This document shows positions 46,111 through 57,916 of a DNA stretch of 64,000 bases, piece after piece. Under the pieces are notes generated by a model. That model saw only the letters and a program-made list of their open reading frames with translations, was not told where the DNA came from and did no database searches. The translations under genes were made by a program, and so were the position numbers. Source of the stretch: Gnetum montanum (lineage: Eukaryota > Streptophyta > Gnetopsida > Gnetales > Gnetaceae); contig MNCI01016482.1 in assembly GCA_015680685.1 (NCBI GenBank), positions 77,585 to 141,584 of the forward strand, written 5' to 3'. Each line of letters opens with the position of its first letter. Positions within the stretch are counted from its first letter, which is position 1.

Positions 46111-47109
46111 CAGAATTGTCTATTTATAAATTTTGTACTTTGTCGGTAAGTTGGGAGGACCTTCTGGAGGTTTTTAAGCTTTGGCAGTGGAATTCACATG
46201 ATACTGTACTTTTTATAAGAGTCGTGCTTCTTCAGCCGGTACTAAATATAGGAATGCGTTAAAATAATCGGCAAAAATATTCCCGTTGGAAGCTAAAGTT
46301 TAGGGGTTCACCAACTTACAGAACTTAGCTGGAAACGTGATATGGTGTGAGAAGATGAAGTTTTTACCTGAATGGATGGAATAGTTATATCTGGTCGTCG
46401 GTAACTGAACATCAAAGTTTAGAGATGGACATTAACAAGAATTATAAGATAGTAGCAAGTAGCCATGAATCTAAAGCCAAATCTTATGGCAGCATGATAT
46501 GAAATCAAACAGAAAGGGTATTTGATTAAACTGGAATTGGCATAGAAGGGCGTCAAATCTGAATTTGAACTTTGAAGCAAATTAATTAAAGCGGTTGAGG
46601 GATGAAATTCAATGGTATCTTTGACTAAGCACCACTGAAATTTTGAAATTGCTAGTAAACCAAACAGTAACTAATCTCCAACAGATTCGTGTAAATCGTA
46701 AAGCGTTTCGAGATTCAGCACTAGTTGTAAGACCGTAAGAAATTTTTAAGATTATGCCACCGTCCATAAGTGGCTCCAACTTTAATATAGAAGATTTGGA
46801 ATAAGAATTGGTATCCATGGCTGTTTTGAAAAATTTTTTGCCTTTTGTTTTTTTTCCTGGATCAACTGTTATTCATGAAATCCTTGATATTGTTGGAGAT
46901 CTACTTAAAAATATCCTTTTCCACCTTCCTTAAAAATCCCATGTTGCCAATTTTTATCCCATTTCATGTTAGAGACGGAAACAAATTATTATAAATTCAA
47001 TTGACAGGCTTATACAAGATTCTGCCCAGTCACCCTCGTTTAATGTGAAAGTGCCTCAGCATAGCCCCAATTTAACATGAAAAGTGGAATCTCATTTTCG
47101 TTATAGCCT
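46111..47109. other. Spacer between UGT2 and UGT3
   Basis: 46423-46560 aligns with the E-interrupted spacer (21156-21237 joined to 45706-45760), including CTAAAGCCAAAT, TTTGATTAAA and GG(C/A)ATA(A/G). A short piece near 46873-46893 (CATGAAATCCTTGATAT) matches the end of UGT exon 2 and may be the C-terminal scrap of UGT3. No other gene is seen. Confidence 0.5.
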
Positions 47110-47482
47110 GCAATCCCCCAAAATTCTTGCCTGCTCCCATTGTTTCAACAGTCCAGTTATTTGTATACTGATCAATAACAGAGGGAAACACGGCACTAAA
47201 AATCCATACCAGAGACTTTCCAACATAGAATTTTAAACGGAGTGAATAACAAATATGTGGGCAGATCTTATGTCAATCTGCAGAGCTTCTGGATCTGTAG
47301 AATTGGGTCTGTGGCATGATTAAATTTCACTGATTAATCATGATATGAGTTTGTCTGACGCAATGTAACATGGCTGCCATTGTTATGGAGAGTTGAAAGA
47401 TTGGATATCTATGTCTTCTAATGGCACTGCTACTGCTGCCATGTTAAGTTTGCCTATTGGGTTTGCTCTGCTTCTGCTCCAT
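47110..47482 (-). pseudogene. UGT3: internally deleted UDP-glycosyltransferase
   Basis: From the ATG at 47482-47480 the sequence follows exon 1 (M-E-Q-K-Q-S, and on to the counterpart of residues 72-82 of UGT1) down to about 47254. It then jumps to the exon 2 region around the PSPG box end (47253-47110; counterpart of VVEQW near 47145). The intron, most of exon 1 and the first half of exon 2 are gone. The two parts meet around AACAAATATGTGGGC (47248-47262). A stop at codon 13 and other changes also kill it. Confidence 0.75.
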
Positions 47483-47656
47483 TTCTCAACATGCTTTGGA
47501 CCTGAAAATATGAGATTCTATGGAACATATGTTCACGGTTACAATGTACAAGTTTAAGAAAATGGATCCTGGAACCTTAGGAAGTACATATAATGGCTTC
47601 TCATTTGGGAATGTAGACAATACAGGGAGATAATGTTGACCCGATATTTTTTTTTT

Positions 47657-47700
47657 AGGGATGCACTTTGTAAACAACGTATTCTTAATCTGCTGCATTA
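47657..47700 (-). promoter_or_regulatory. Conserved UGT upstream block, copy at UGT3
   Basis: AGGGATGCACTTTGTAAACA followed by ATTCTTAATCTGCTGCATTA, about 175 bp upstream of the UGT3 ATG. Confidence 0.55.
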
Positions 47701-48888
47701 CGACATAAAAAACAAGGCCCAAATTCACCATGCCAAAGTGCGGGATTTTTATTGTCAATTGATCAAGGGCAACTCGATATAATTTAAAAAAAAAAAACAC
47801 ACACACGTGGAGCTGTGCAACCAAATTATTTAACATAACAAACAAAGTATGTCAATAGTAATTGGCCGATTAAAAGATATTTAACTTTTTATTGTACGGC
47901 CCTCATAAACATTGATTCTTTGTTACTAAATGCCTGAATTTAAACATACACGTTATTTATTTATCTTAGCATGTGGGTAGGAAAGCGAAGAAACAAGAAC
48001 ATTGTTGTAAGCAAATTTATTTTTAGGATATTTTTCATTAAATTTTAATTTTTTAAGGGCTTAGCTCAGGCACCAGATTACTTACCTTATACTTGATGCA
48101 GTGTTATTTTTTATTTTAATCTTTTTAAAGTAATAATTTTTTTACATTTTAAATACAGAGAAAACTTCAACCCAGAAGACAATCTTACCGGATATGAGGT
48201 AATACAAAAATGTCCTGCAACAAGGCTACTCATCTCATCATTATAAACATTTAGAAACATTTAGTAAAATCTCTGAATCTTTGAAATGCAAATCATATGC
48301 TTCTTTTAATAAATTTTTTTCTGCAAATCATATGCCTGTTTGGCCGCTCTGCTGCATTCTGCAATGATATCCCAGCCAGCCCCTCTCTGCCTGCATCCCC
48401 CTCCGTATCGAGCCCCCGGTGCTGCGTCCTCCCGCCAAAGTCTGTTGCCGTGGTTACTGCCTTTTCTAATAAATTACTTTACTCAGTTTATAAATTAAAA
48501 TTCTTCTACCAAAATAACCTTCATTTTAACAATCATTTTAATTTCTTCAAAGACGCTAACCCGCTTTTCAAGCACTACCTTTCCATGTAGGTTCCTGTTT
48601 CCTTTCCGATTTCCATTTGCAGTAGGCCAGCAACTGGTGAGTGGTGAACAACGCAAAGCAAAATTTGATAACAACGTAATTTGATTAAACATAAATTAAA
48701 ACAGTTAGGAAAATTTTGAAAGTGGATAACACTGACAAAAAATTGCATTAGTGCTGATGCAAGTTTTGACATTGTGATAGGGTATAAATAACTTGCTCAC
48801 CTCCATTACACTTTCAGGCCTTCAAGGAGCCACCAACTCTAGCTTTAACGTTATTTCATGAGAGCTTCCGAGATTGAATATTCTTCCT
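47701..48888. other. Spacer between UGT3 and UGT4
   Basis: Mostly AT-rich, with an A-run plus CA microsatellite (47787-47807). A GC-rich island at about 48345-48455 stands out: the plus frame reads a short Ser/Pro/Cys/Val-rich peptide inside the ORF 48297-48590. It may be a captured gene scrap; no product is recognised. Confidence 0.4.
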
Positions 48889-51487
48889 TCATGATTCCTC
48901 GCTCTTGCTTTGAACATCATTCAAGTGTTCTTTAAGGAAACGACTCATATTTACGTTGGAAGAAGAATTAATATCCGTGACTTCATTCCTGAGTATTTTT
49001 CTTGCCCAATCAATTTTGCTCCGTACTTCATATCGTCCCTTATCTATGAAATCCTTGATATCTCTGCAGATATCCACTCTTGATACAGAAGCCCTCTTCG
49101 ATTTATGCATCTGCCCCCTACTCCCCATTGTTCCACAACAGCCCAGTTATTGGTAAACTGATCAGTAAACAGAGGAAAACATAGCATTGGAACTCCATAC
49201 CAGAGCCCTTCCAACCCAGAATTCCAGCCACAGTGAGTCACAAATCCACCCACACTTGGATGCTTCAGAATTTCCTTCTGATTGCACCATTTCAGGATGA
49301 TTCCCTGATCTTTAGTTCCTTCCAAAAACTCCGTGGGAAGAATTTCATCGCACCCAGAAGATGCATTTTCAGCTCCAAATATCAAAATCTCTGGTCTCAG
49401 AGACCAGATGAAAGGTTGCTCACTGTGCATCACTCCCATGGCGAATTCATGCAGAACAGCAGAACCTCTTTTGAGCAGCGAGTCATGCTTCCCAAGGAGA
49501 TATACAATACTGAATTCTGTGGCCTTGGAATCGAGCCAGCTGAAGAAGTGCTGCTGAATATCATCGAACGAATTCAAATTAATATGGTGATCAAACTTTT
49601 GGTCTGACATGAGAGGACCAACAGACATGAGACGAATTCCGATGTCCAGAATGGCAGAGACTGTGTCAGGCTCCAGTTCTTCAATGGTGTTTGATAGTAC
49701 CCAATGTTCTGGTTCGATCCGACCATAGGATGTATTTATTACTCTATGCTCCCTAGTGGAAACATCTAGTTCCTGAAGATATGATGGCAGGTCTTTGATT
49801 CTCAGTGGCGGCAATCCAGGTAGAAAATCAATCACTCTTTCGTCTGAATCCCCTGTTGCAGACCGGCAATATTTATATCAGAAAGCTATAAATTTCTGTT
49901 TTTTTGTTTTAAAGAAAAATGGTGACACAATTTAGATTACAACTTCCGTTAGGCTTTTTCAGTCAAACAACCAACTCCACAGATCAACAAGAACATTAGA
50001 TAGAAGTATACAGTCAGGAGGAACAACGACACCACTCAAAATGTCAATAATTGGAAATAGAGTCAAGGTAACCAGGCAAGCACTGTGATAATATGATTTT
50101 CCACTCGCCAAAACTAAAATGCCAAGAATGGTTGAAAATCAGTGCCTCTTCTGTAGATACCAATCTTAAAATTCAGTTATTCCAAGTCAATATATAAATG
50201 GATAAGTTCCGTATCTTAAACTTCAGTTATTTTAAGTCAATATATAAATGGATAAACAGAAACAGTTTGTTGCATCAATCATCATTGTGTTTGGAAAGCC
50301 ACCTAAAGCAACACCAAAGAATACATGAGAAAAACACATCAAACATAATTTGAATAAACTGCAAGTAGACAAAGGTCTAGTTCTGGCAAAAAAATCACTC
50401 ATGTAGCAGACCTCATTTTATTGAGACAAAGCTAAGATGATAATGATGATGAAGAAACAGAAAATTTAAGTCCATGAAGCCAATGTATCTTCTTGAAACA
50501 ATTGCAAATTCTACATTTAAAAATGAGAAGACTTGTACGAACTTCATTACTTAAAAAGATTAATAGATGCAGATGGATTTTTAGGCGTCTTTCCTCCAAG
50601 TCTCCAACCAAATTACCTTATCCATGCCTGCAAACCTATTCGCAATCCAAGAAAAATCCGAGAGCAAAAATTTGGCCTTTTTATCACTGTAATCAGGTAT
50701 TACTCTTCTTTCACATCCAGGTATGATGAACAAAATCGGTAACAGAATAGGGTACAGTACCCGTGTGGGGCTGATTAGCTGCAAAATACTACGCTAACAA
50801 TTTAGGGATTACTTATTAGTATACTATTCGTGTACTTGAGTCAGTTGAGTGTCGAAGACACAGAAAATTACTGTAAAATACAAAATCATTACATACAATC
50901 TTGAATCTTCTATTCCGCCTAGTATTTGTAAATCAGAAAATCTATATCTTACCAGGTTGGGGAAAAGGCAGATGACCATGTTGGGTCAGCATATCCCAAG
51001 ACCGGCACATGGAAAACACTGCAGCTGATTCTGTGTTGAGACATGCATGTGAAATTCCCAATTTTGAGGCTGTTTTGGGTCCCCAATGACAGAATAGATC
51101 TGTGACCAGGCACGAAACTGGTGGCCCACTGTGTGGCAGCAGAGATTCTATTAAAGCTTCCAGGTTGGGAATCATGGAGGATCCCATCGCCTCATACACG
51201 GCTCCCAGATGAACCTTCCTGTCAAAGTCCAGGGGCAGCCCATCTGAGATGTGGGCAGATCTTATGTCAATCTGCAGAGCTTCTCTGATCTGTAAAATAG
51301 GGTCTGTACCTGTATTATATTTCAGTGACTGATAATAACATGAATCTGTCTAAACTACCGTAACAGTGGCTCCCATGGTTGCCATTTTTATGGAGAGTTG
51401 CAGCATCGGATTTTTGTGGCCTACTAATGGCAGACCTAGTGTCACCAAGTGAGGTGTGGCTATGGGTTTGCTCTGCTTCTGCTCCAT
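48889..51487 (-). pseudogene. UGT4: two-exon UDP-glycosyltransferase pseudogene
   Basis: Exon 1 is 50953-51487 and exon 2 is 48889-49852, with GT-AG borders at exactly the UGT1 positions and phase; the intron is 1,100 bp. The catalytic His is present (PLVGHKNPM) and the PSPG box is well kept (HCGWNSGLEGLWYG...FTDQ). Breaks: a TAG at codon 46 (51352-51350) where UGT1 has Gln; two compensating insertions (+1 and +8) around 49470-49525 that scramble the stretch equal to LYVSFGS in UGT1; and a one-base deletion near 49100 that throws the C-terminus out of frame until the tail read at 48889-49128. The C-terminal tail matches UGT1 (CRDIKDF, TDINSSSNVN). It ends at the TGA of 48889. Confidence 0.85.
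50160..50256. repeat. 49-bp tandem duplication in the UGT4 intron
   Basis: Two copies of a unit with TTCAGTTATT, AAGTCAATATATAAATGGAT; the second copy differs at a few positions. Confidence 0.7.
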
Positions 51488-51532
51488 TCTCAGATGCTGT
51501 GATCCAAAAAATGTCTGTATAAGATATGTTCA

Positions 51533-51630
51533 GATTTCAAAATCACAATAGGTGGGGATTTCAAAATCACAATAGGTGGCAGAACATGAAGCCTTCAAAA
51601 TCACAATAGGTGGCAGAACATGAAGCCACG
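51533..51630. repeat. Three-copy tandem repeat upstream of UGT4
   Basis: Three copies of TTCAAAATCACAATAGGTGG (51536, 51558 and 51595, approximately); the last two extend to GCAGAACATGAAGCC. They lie 50-140 bp before the UGT4 ATG, where the paralogues have no repeat. Confidence 0.7.
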
Positions 51631-51639
51631 GTTCTAGGA

Positions 51640-53550
51640 ATTTGCAAGGTAAACAAAACCGGTGCAGGATAGGTTCTGATTTCCTGATGTAATCACAGGA
51701 GCTCCTAGCAGAATCTAGGATATTGGCAACGCAAGGTATGATTGGGTTCTGTACTCCTGCTTTCTGTTTACTGCATTATCCACCAACTCTTTGGCAGTAT
51801 TTGCTACTTATCAGCCAGTTGCAAGAACTGCAACAGATTGCCAATGTTTTGCCTTTTCCGTTTTTACAACGAAACCCATTTCAAAACGCCGTTGCTTTAG
51901 GTGTTTACTGTTCCTGTTATATTAATGTATTTTTCTGAGAAAATTAAGGATATTTCACCATAAACCGTAATTTCTTTCTTACTATATGAGTTATATTGGT
52001 AGTTCTCTTCCCATGTATCACTTCTGTTTCATTTTTGACCTAGAAATATTCAAATTCTTCTAGATTATTGCTTGGATTCTTTATGCCGTTACTCTTCCAC
52101 AACTTTTTTCTTGGCCGTTTTCCGTCACATTTCCATTGCTATCATGTTGCTCAGTTTCTTTCGATTGTGGTAACTATGCTTATCAGTGTAATTGTTTGTA
52201 ACCATGTTTAAGGTGTCAGATATGGGTTCTAGTCAGCATTTTCATACAAAAGTCCGAGTCATCTAGTAGGTGAATAATTGATCAAATAGTCAGACCTAAA
52301 ACATTTTAATTAACATTTTTTAAAATTAGGTGCTAATGATATTCTTAGTTTCAAGAAACCATACATTAAGCCAAAGTGTGCTTAGTACCAGGACCTCTGT
52401 AACTAAAGAATACCTGAAACACTTCAATCTAGCTCTAACCGTTGCTGCTGTTACAGATTATGCCCAAGCATTGTTGGAGGGAATTCTTCATCATCATTTT
52501 GTGTGTGGTTCACAATACTTAAGCAACTTAGTTGCCCTATTATTAGCCATTTATTTACCCTTTTTCAATAATGCAAGTTAAAACAGAGAGAGGTGTATGT
52601 TTCACAGAGAAAGTCAAGAAACACTCAAATGCAGTGATACCATTTTCAGCCAAATTATACAGTAGAAGCACACAACTTTAAAGTGCAATGAAAAGATAAT
52701 CTAGTGAAAGTCACTAAAGTTTTTACGCCATGAAAGGCGATTTGTTCACAGGTACCTCAGTCCCATAAAGCCGTAGAAAAAGTCGTAGCCGTTATAATTC
52801 GGTTTTTTATCACAAAGGCGATCAAGTGCCACTTATGCAATCACTGGTTTGTAATGTAGATTTAGTCAAAGGTTCAGTTTTAAATTTTATCAGTGGGCTT
52901 CGTGAAGGAATCTTCTGACACCATTCTATCATTCATTGACCAATTCGGCTGCTTGTTTCAGGAGTGGAGGGATTCCTGAACCAGCTATGGTTATTGAAAT
53001 GTGTAATAATAGGCAGATGTTCATAAAGAATGGATCATTTGGCCTTATGTTAAGGCATCTACAATGATTGGATGGCGGCTTTCTAGTTCACTAAAGGGAC
53101 AATGATGAAAAATTGCACTTGCAACCTCCAACGCCGCTGATATTGCGGTGGCTGCACCGACTGATCCCAATTACTGGATTAATATAAATGAGGAATAGAA
53201 TTTTTGCTATGGCTAAGCAATCAGAAGGGTTGGTGGATGAGCAAAAGCTTAATCTTTTCAACTGTATTTAAACTGAAACACACATTTTCTAATTTGAAAA
53301 ATACTATTTTACCTGGCAATTCCTTTTATATTACTAAAACAACAGTCGAACTGTATGTTATTATAATAGTAATCAAATTTGTTATTATAATAGTAATCAA
53401 ATTTGTTGTCATTTTTCTTTGTTGATAAACAGCAGTGTCTAAGCGCATAATAATATCATGATGCAAAGGAATAAAGTTTTTTTTTTTTAATCTTTAACTT
53501 TTAATTTGATTGCAGAGATGCAAAAATGCATCATGGAGAATAAAGCATTT
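51640..53550. other. Region upstream of UGT4; possible small exon remnants
   Basis: About 51690-51735 still aligns with the UGT2 upstream region, but the conserved block is missing there. Around 52968-53075 and 53107-53195 open stretches read GGIPEPAMVIEMCNNRQMF and ALATSNAADIAVAAPTDPN. They look protein-like, and the first follows a TTTCAG. They are in different frames and not recognised. A 24-bp tandem pair lies at 53358-53405. No full gene is supported. Confidence 0.35.
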
Positions 53551-53605
53551 AAGGGATGCACTTTGTAAATAAAGCATTTTCTTTCCTGAATTTGCTGCTA
53601 CAATA
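53551..53605 (-). promoter_or_regulatory. Orphan copy of the conserved UGT upstream block
   Basis: AAGGGATGCACTTTGTAAAT then AAAGCATTTTC and TTGCTGCTACAATAAA. It is the best-kept copy, but no UGT start lies within 250 bp on its gene side; UGT4 starts 2 kb away. Confidence 0.5.
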
Positions 53606-54700
53606 AATTTACTCGTGTGTAGGTAGATGTCTATGGACTTTGTGCAATTTTTATAAACATGTAGTACTCTGTTGTGTAGATGTTTCCAAGCCTGGTCCCC
53701 TCCCTACGGACATAAGGATTGATAGCAAAACCTTATTGTAGATGTTATCCATTATATGAAAGTGTCTCACCACTGTGGTTGCATGGGTGGGTTTGAGCTC
53801 CTCGTATTTGCTACTAAAATGTGTTTATCATGGTTTTTGTCCTCTTCATAGTGTATCAGCTAGGGTGTTAACATATGGATTTTACTTTTGGAAAATGTCT
53901 CAACATTTACTTTGTTAAGAAAAGGCATTAGCCATCCATTAGACAATTGTGTCCTATCACAAGGTTATTTCACTTTTCCTACACATGTAAGGGGAGGCAA
54001 AAACTAAATTCATAATCTTTTAATCCAAAGATGAGTGTCTTGACCACTCCATTGTACCCTTGAACGTCCTGACCACTCCACTAGACCCTTAGAATTAGTG
54101 GCAAGGACACAATATTATAGAAATGTTATACATTTTCCATTGCAACACCAATGACACGTTCGCCATACATTTCTAAGTATATATCCATCTTTCTCCATTT
54201 TAATTTTTAAAGCCTCCAACCTTAGCTACTTAAATGCTAACCAGTTACAGTTTCATTGGCATTTCCTTTTTATTTTCAACGTTTAATTGGCAAATCTACA
54301 TGTATTTCCCCTTTTTAACTTTAACCCATTTTCTATCCATAACCTTCATTTCTCCTCAAGTTTCCATAGTCAATGCGTTGCTCCGTTGCAAGTTTCTAGG
54401 TGCACTTTGGTATGTTATTCATAGGGTTAGGTGGTTAAATACAAAAGCAGCCAAGGTGCAAAGTTCAATTAAATCCATTGTTTTATAGGTAGTTCATAGA
54501 AAGACCACAACCTTTTAACTAAGAGATTATATGGTTAAATACAAATGCAATCAAGTTTCAAACTTCAACATAAAGGAATTTAGTTTTGACAATATTTTTA
54601 TCATAAAGTCTCTTTATCATTTAATTTATCTTTTTAAGGTATTTGCTTATTTTATAGTAAGCTATTTACAAAAGAAGATAATAATTTTACTACTATTTTA
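53606..54700. other. Gene-free spacer with local duplication
   Basis: 54427-54470 and 54531-54575 are diverged copies (GGTTAAATACAAA(A/T)GCA then CAAG(G/T)T), period about 104 bp. GTCTTGACCACTCCA-like phrases recur at 54035-54090. No coding signal. Confidence 0.4.
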
Positions 54701-56812
54701 CAACAAATACCTCTCCAATTTACTCTTGAGGAAGTCAGAGAGGGTATTAAAAAGCTAATATTAAGTAAAGCTGTAGATTCAAATGGTTTATATGCAAAAG
54801 TATTTTAGGTGGGCAAGATTTGTTGTACATAGATAAATTTAGCACAAATTAAATTCAACAATGGAGTAAGCATTAAATCAACATTAGAAAACTGGTAAAG
54901 CTATCTTCTTATATAAAAAAGGGATAAAATAATTTGAACAATTATCGATTAATTGTTGTCAATAATATTTTTGCTAAGTTGTTGGGCACTCTGCTAGAAA
55001 AGAAAATCAATTCTTGGGCTGCAAGTCAAGGCAAGGTATTAAGCAAGTTTAAGGAAAATTTACTCTATTATTGATCATTTAGTTACTCTTTAACACTTCA
55101 TGGAGTTTGCAAAAATGCCTAATAAAATTTTATTTATTTATTTTATTGATTTTGCAAAAGCATATGATTTGGGGGTTGTCATTTGAACTATTGGTGAGGT
55201 GCTTATTTCTTAAGTTGAAGGCTTGGATGTGAACCTCGATACAACCACTTGAAGAAGTTAGGCTTTCACTCATCTACCAAACTACCCAGAATCCTACTTA
55301 GCGAAATGAGTACTGTGGCTCTAGGGGATGATCCTTTTATATGATTTAGTGATAGGTACAAAACTATAGTTGTGCTTGTATAAAATTGGCCTCTCTTTAG
55401 ATTTGATTATAGCAACTCAAAGATTGTATGAGGAAATGATTATTGAAATTACAAAGAACAATTTAGAGAAGAAATTTCAATTCTAGAGAAAAACTGGAGT
55501 TAAGCAAAGTTATCCACTTTCTCCAACTCTCTTTGATATCTTTATCGATAAAATGTAGAAATAGTTGTGTAACAAGTAAGATAGTCATACTATCAAAATT
55601 AGATCCCAAGTAGTAAATTTTCTTTTATATGCAAATGATGCCACAATTATCTTCCTTCCTATAGAAGCTATGCAAAATATGTTGCAAATTTTAAAAAATT
55701 GTTGTCATTCGTCTGGTGTTCAAGTGAATGTTATATAAAACCAAATTGATGATCTGGGGCACAAGAATACATGTTCTAACTTTCATTTTAGAAGTATCAA
55801 TGTTCAAATAGTAGATTCTTTTAAATATTTGGGTCTCATTTATATGAACAATTCCATGTGGGGAAGTGCATTAAAGAAAAAATAGTAAGAGCTTTCAAGG
55901 CTCTATACACTTTTAAAAATAAGTACAAGGATTTGGGACTCTAGGCTTAGAAGGTTATAAAATAAATTTTTCAAACTATTATTTATCTTACTATATTGTA
56001 TCGATGTGTTGTTTGGGGACTTGAACTTGGTGCTAAACTATGAAAAGATATTGAAATAGTACAAAAAACTTCTCTTCTCAATGAGTTCAAGGTGAAGATG
56101 CAAACACCTTACTTAATGTTATTATGTGAATGTGATTTATTACCTTTAGAAGTAGAAGCCTTGTGCCAATTCATTATATATACTCATAGCTTACATATCT
56201 CACTGCAAGACAAATTCTCTAAAGTAGTTTTTGAGGATTTGTAAGATTGTGGTTGGTATTTTCAAGGGATACAATGGTTAAGAGAATGGAATATCTCTTG
56301 CAAGAACATGTAGCAAAATCCTAAACATATTCACCAACTAATTAAGCAAAAGGTTTTAAGACAGATGTGGTCTAATGTCAAACGTAAGAGACAATTTTAT
56401 TAACACCACATTAGATGTAATAAACTAGATGTAGAAGGTCACTATCTCTTGGCTATTATTCTAATCAAGTATCGGAATGCTATAAGCAAGCTTCGCTTCA
56501 ATTCTCATTATCTTAGAATTGAAAGTGGAATATAGATTCAACTCCCTCAAGAAAAGTACATTTTTAGGTTGTGTAGATCAGAAGCCCTTGAAGATGAGTT
56601 ACGTATATTTCTTTCTTGTATTGTGACTACCCATTTGAGATAGCGTTATAATATTACAATAAAAAACCTATATGACTTATTTTTTATGCCTCCATTGATG
56701 CTTGGTTAATTTGTAGAGTTTATCGTTGTTTTTCATGAAAATGTAATATCTATCCAATAGATCCTATGGGTCTTCAGATGTAATAAAGCTTCATTTCATT
56801 TCATGTATATTG
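54700..56812 (+). mobile_element. Decayed LINE, plus strand, interrupted by a repeat
   Basis: RT motifs appear in several frames: SKAVDSNGLYAKVF (near 54760), IFLYKKG and NNYRLIVVN (54905-54970), KINSWAASQGK (55002-55035), IDFAKAYD (55146-55170), then after an extra stretch QRLYEEM (55420), KQSYPLSPTLFDIFIDKM (55505-55560) and LYANDAT (55627-55650). The C-terminal part has RFNSHYLRIESG near 56490. This pattern resembles non-LTR RTs of the R2/RTE-like type seen in plants. The 3' end has AATAAA (56782-56787) and a short TTCAT repeat. Many stops make it dead. Confidence 0.65.
55175..55395. repeat. Dispersed repeat inserted in the LINE (copy 2)
   Basis: Between IDFAKAYD and QRLYEEM about 78 codons occur where related RTs have about 28. 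The excess contains a sequence matching 12290-12400, so an insertion of roughly 150-200 bp split the RT. Confidence 0.5.
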
Positions 56813-56869
56813 GTAGTTCATTAAAAGACTAGAACCTCTTAACTAAAAAATAAGTATCTTGAACACTAT

Positions 56870-57768
56870 TTATGAAGCATCATGGTTTGGCCACGTCAAC
56901 AGAATACCATCAACACAATCTCATCAACGTGATCCCATCGACATAGGGTTTGACCCGTTGAAGTATACCCATTGATAAGGCTCCATGTTTCGCCTATAAA
57001 TACATGCTCACCAGCTGCATTTATGGCATAAGTTTCATAGTTGTAACAAAGCTCTAGCAGTTTTTCCACTTGAAAGTTTGAATATTTTTCTAAGTGCCCA
57101 TAGTAAGAGTCAAAGACTGTACAAATCTTTATTCGAGCACTGTTGTACCTAAGCATTATAGTGTATGTAACAATAAAGACGAGCTTTCTGATAAACCTAA
57201 CAGCACTTTGAAATAGATTAATTATTTCCTTTATGCATTTAATATTTTAAGTAATTTTCTTTAATGCTTAAAGTAATTAAAGTAATCAAATTAATCTAGA
57301 TTAAGATAGATTAAATAGTGATTAATTAAGCACATGAGTACGACCAGTTTAAGCATACACTTGGTGCTTGGTAATCCTAGTAATGCTTAAGGTTTAATAA
57401 CCCAGTAGCATTAAACACATTCAGAATGTGTACAACAAGTGGAAACAAATACTTATGTTAGGATTAGTTAAATGTTAGCTAGTTATTAGATTAAATTAGC
57501 AATTAAATATCTTTATTCATTATTCTTTATTTTTAGGAAACTTAGAACATAAAACATAAAAATGATAAAGATCATATGCCTTAGTTGCACTTAACTATAC
57601 CTTTGCATTTCACAAGTGTAATTGGGAAGACAACAATTGCAATAATTAGTTTCACCTCCTAGAGACTAGTTTACTTAGAAGGCTATAAGTCCATGGAATT
57701 TGACCAAATCGTGTGTGAACACTTAGTGATTCGTATGGTTAGACATAGGGTCTACTTGTTGTTCATCA
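56870..57768 (+). repeat. Element F 5' LTR
   Basis: It ends CA directly before a PBS. TATAAATA is at 56995-57002 and AATAAA at 57172-57177. It aligns in blocks with LTR A. The start is uncertain and lies between 56813 and about 56890. Confidence 0.6.
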
Positions 57769-57787
57769 TTGGCATTGTTTTCAAGGA
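57769..57787 (+). other. Element F primer-binding site
   Basis: TTGGCATTGTTTTCAAGGA matches the TGGCGCCGTTGCCGGGGA type used by many plant Ty3/gypsy elements, with mostly C-to-T and G-to-A changes expected from methylation decay. Confidence 0.65.
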
Positions 57788-57916
57788 CTTGTAGTTTGAT
57801 ACGTGCTCTATCTAGGACATAGAGAAAATTATTTAAGATAGTTGGAACAAACCCTAAAGTTGCAATCATTTGAAAAATTAAAATTAAAGCACACTGAATT
57901 TTTCTTTTAATTCAAA

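Noticed and set aside
46609-46818. 69-residue minus-strand ORF near UGT3
   Set aside because: It does not match any UGT segment and has no other support.
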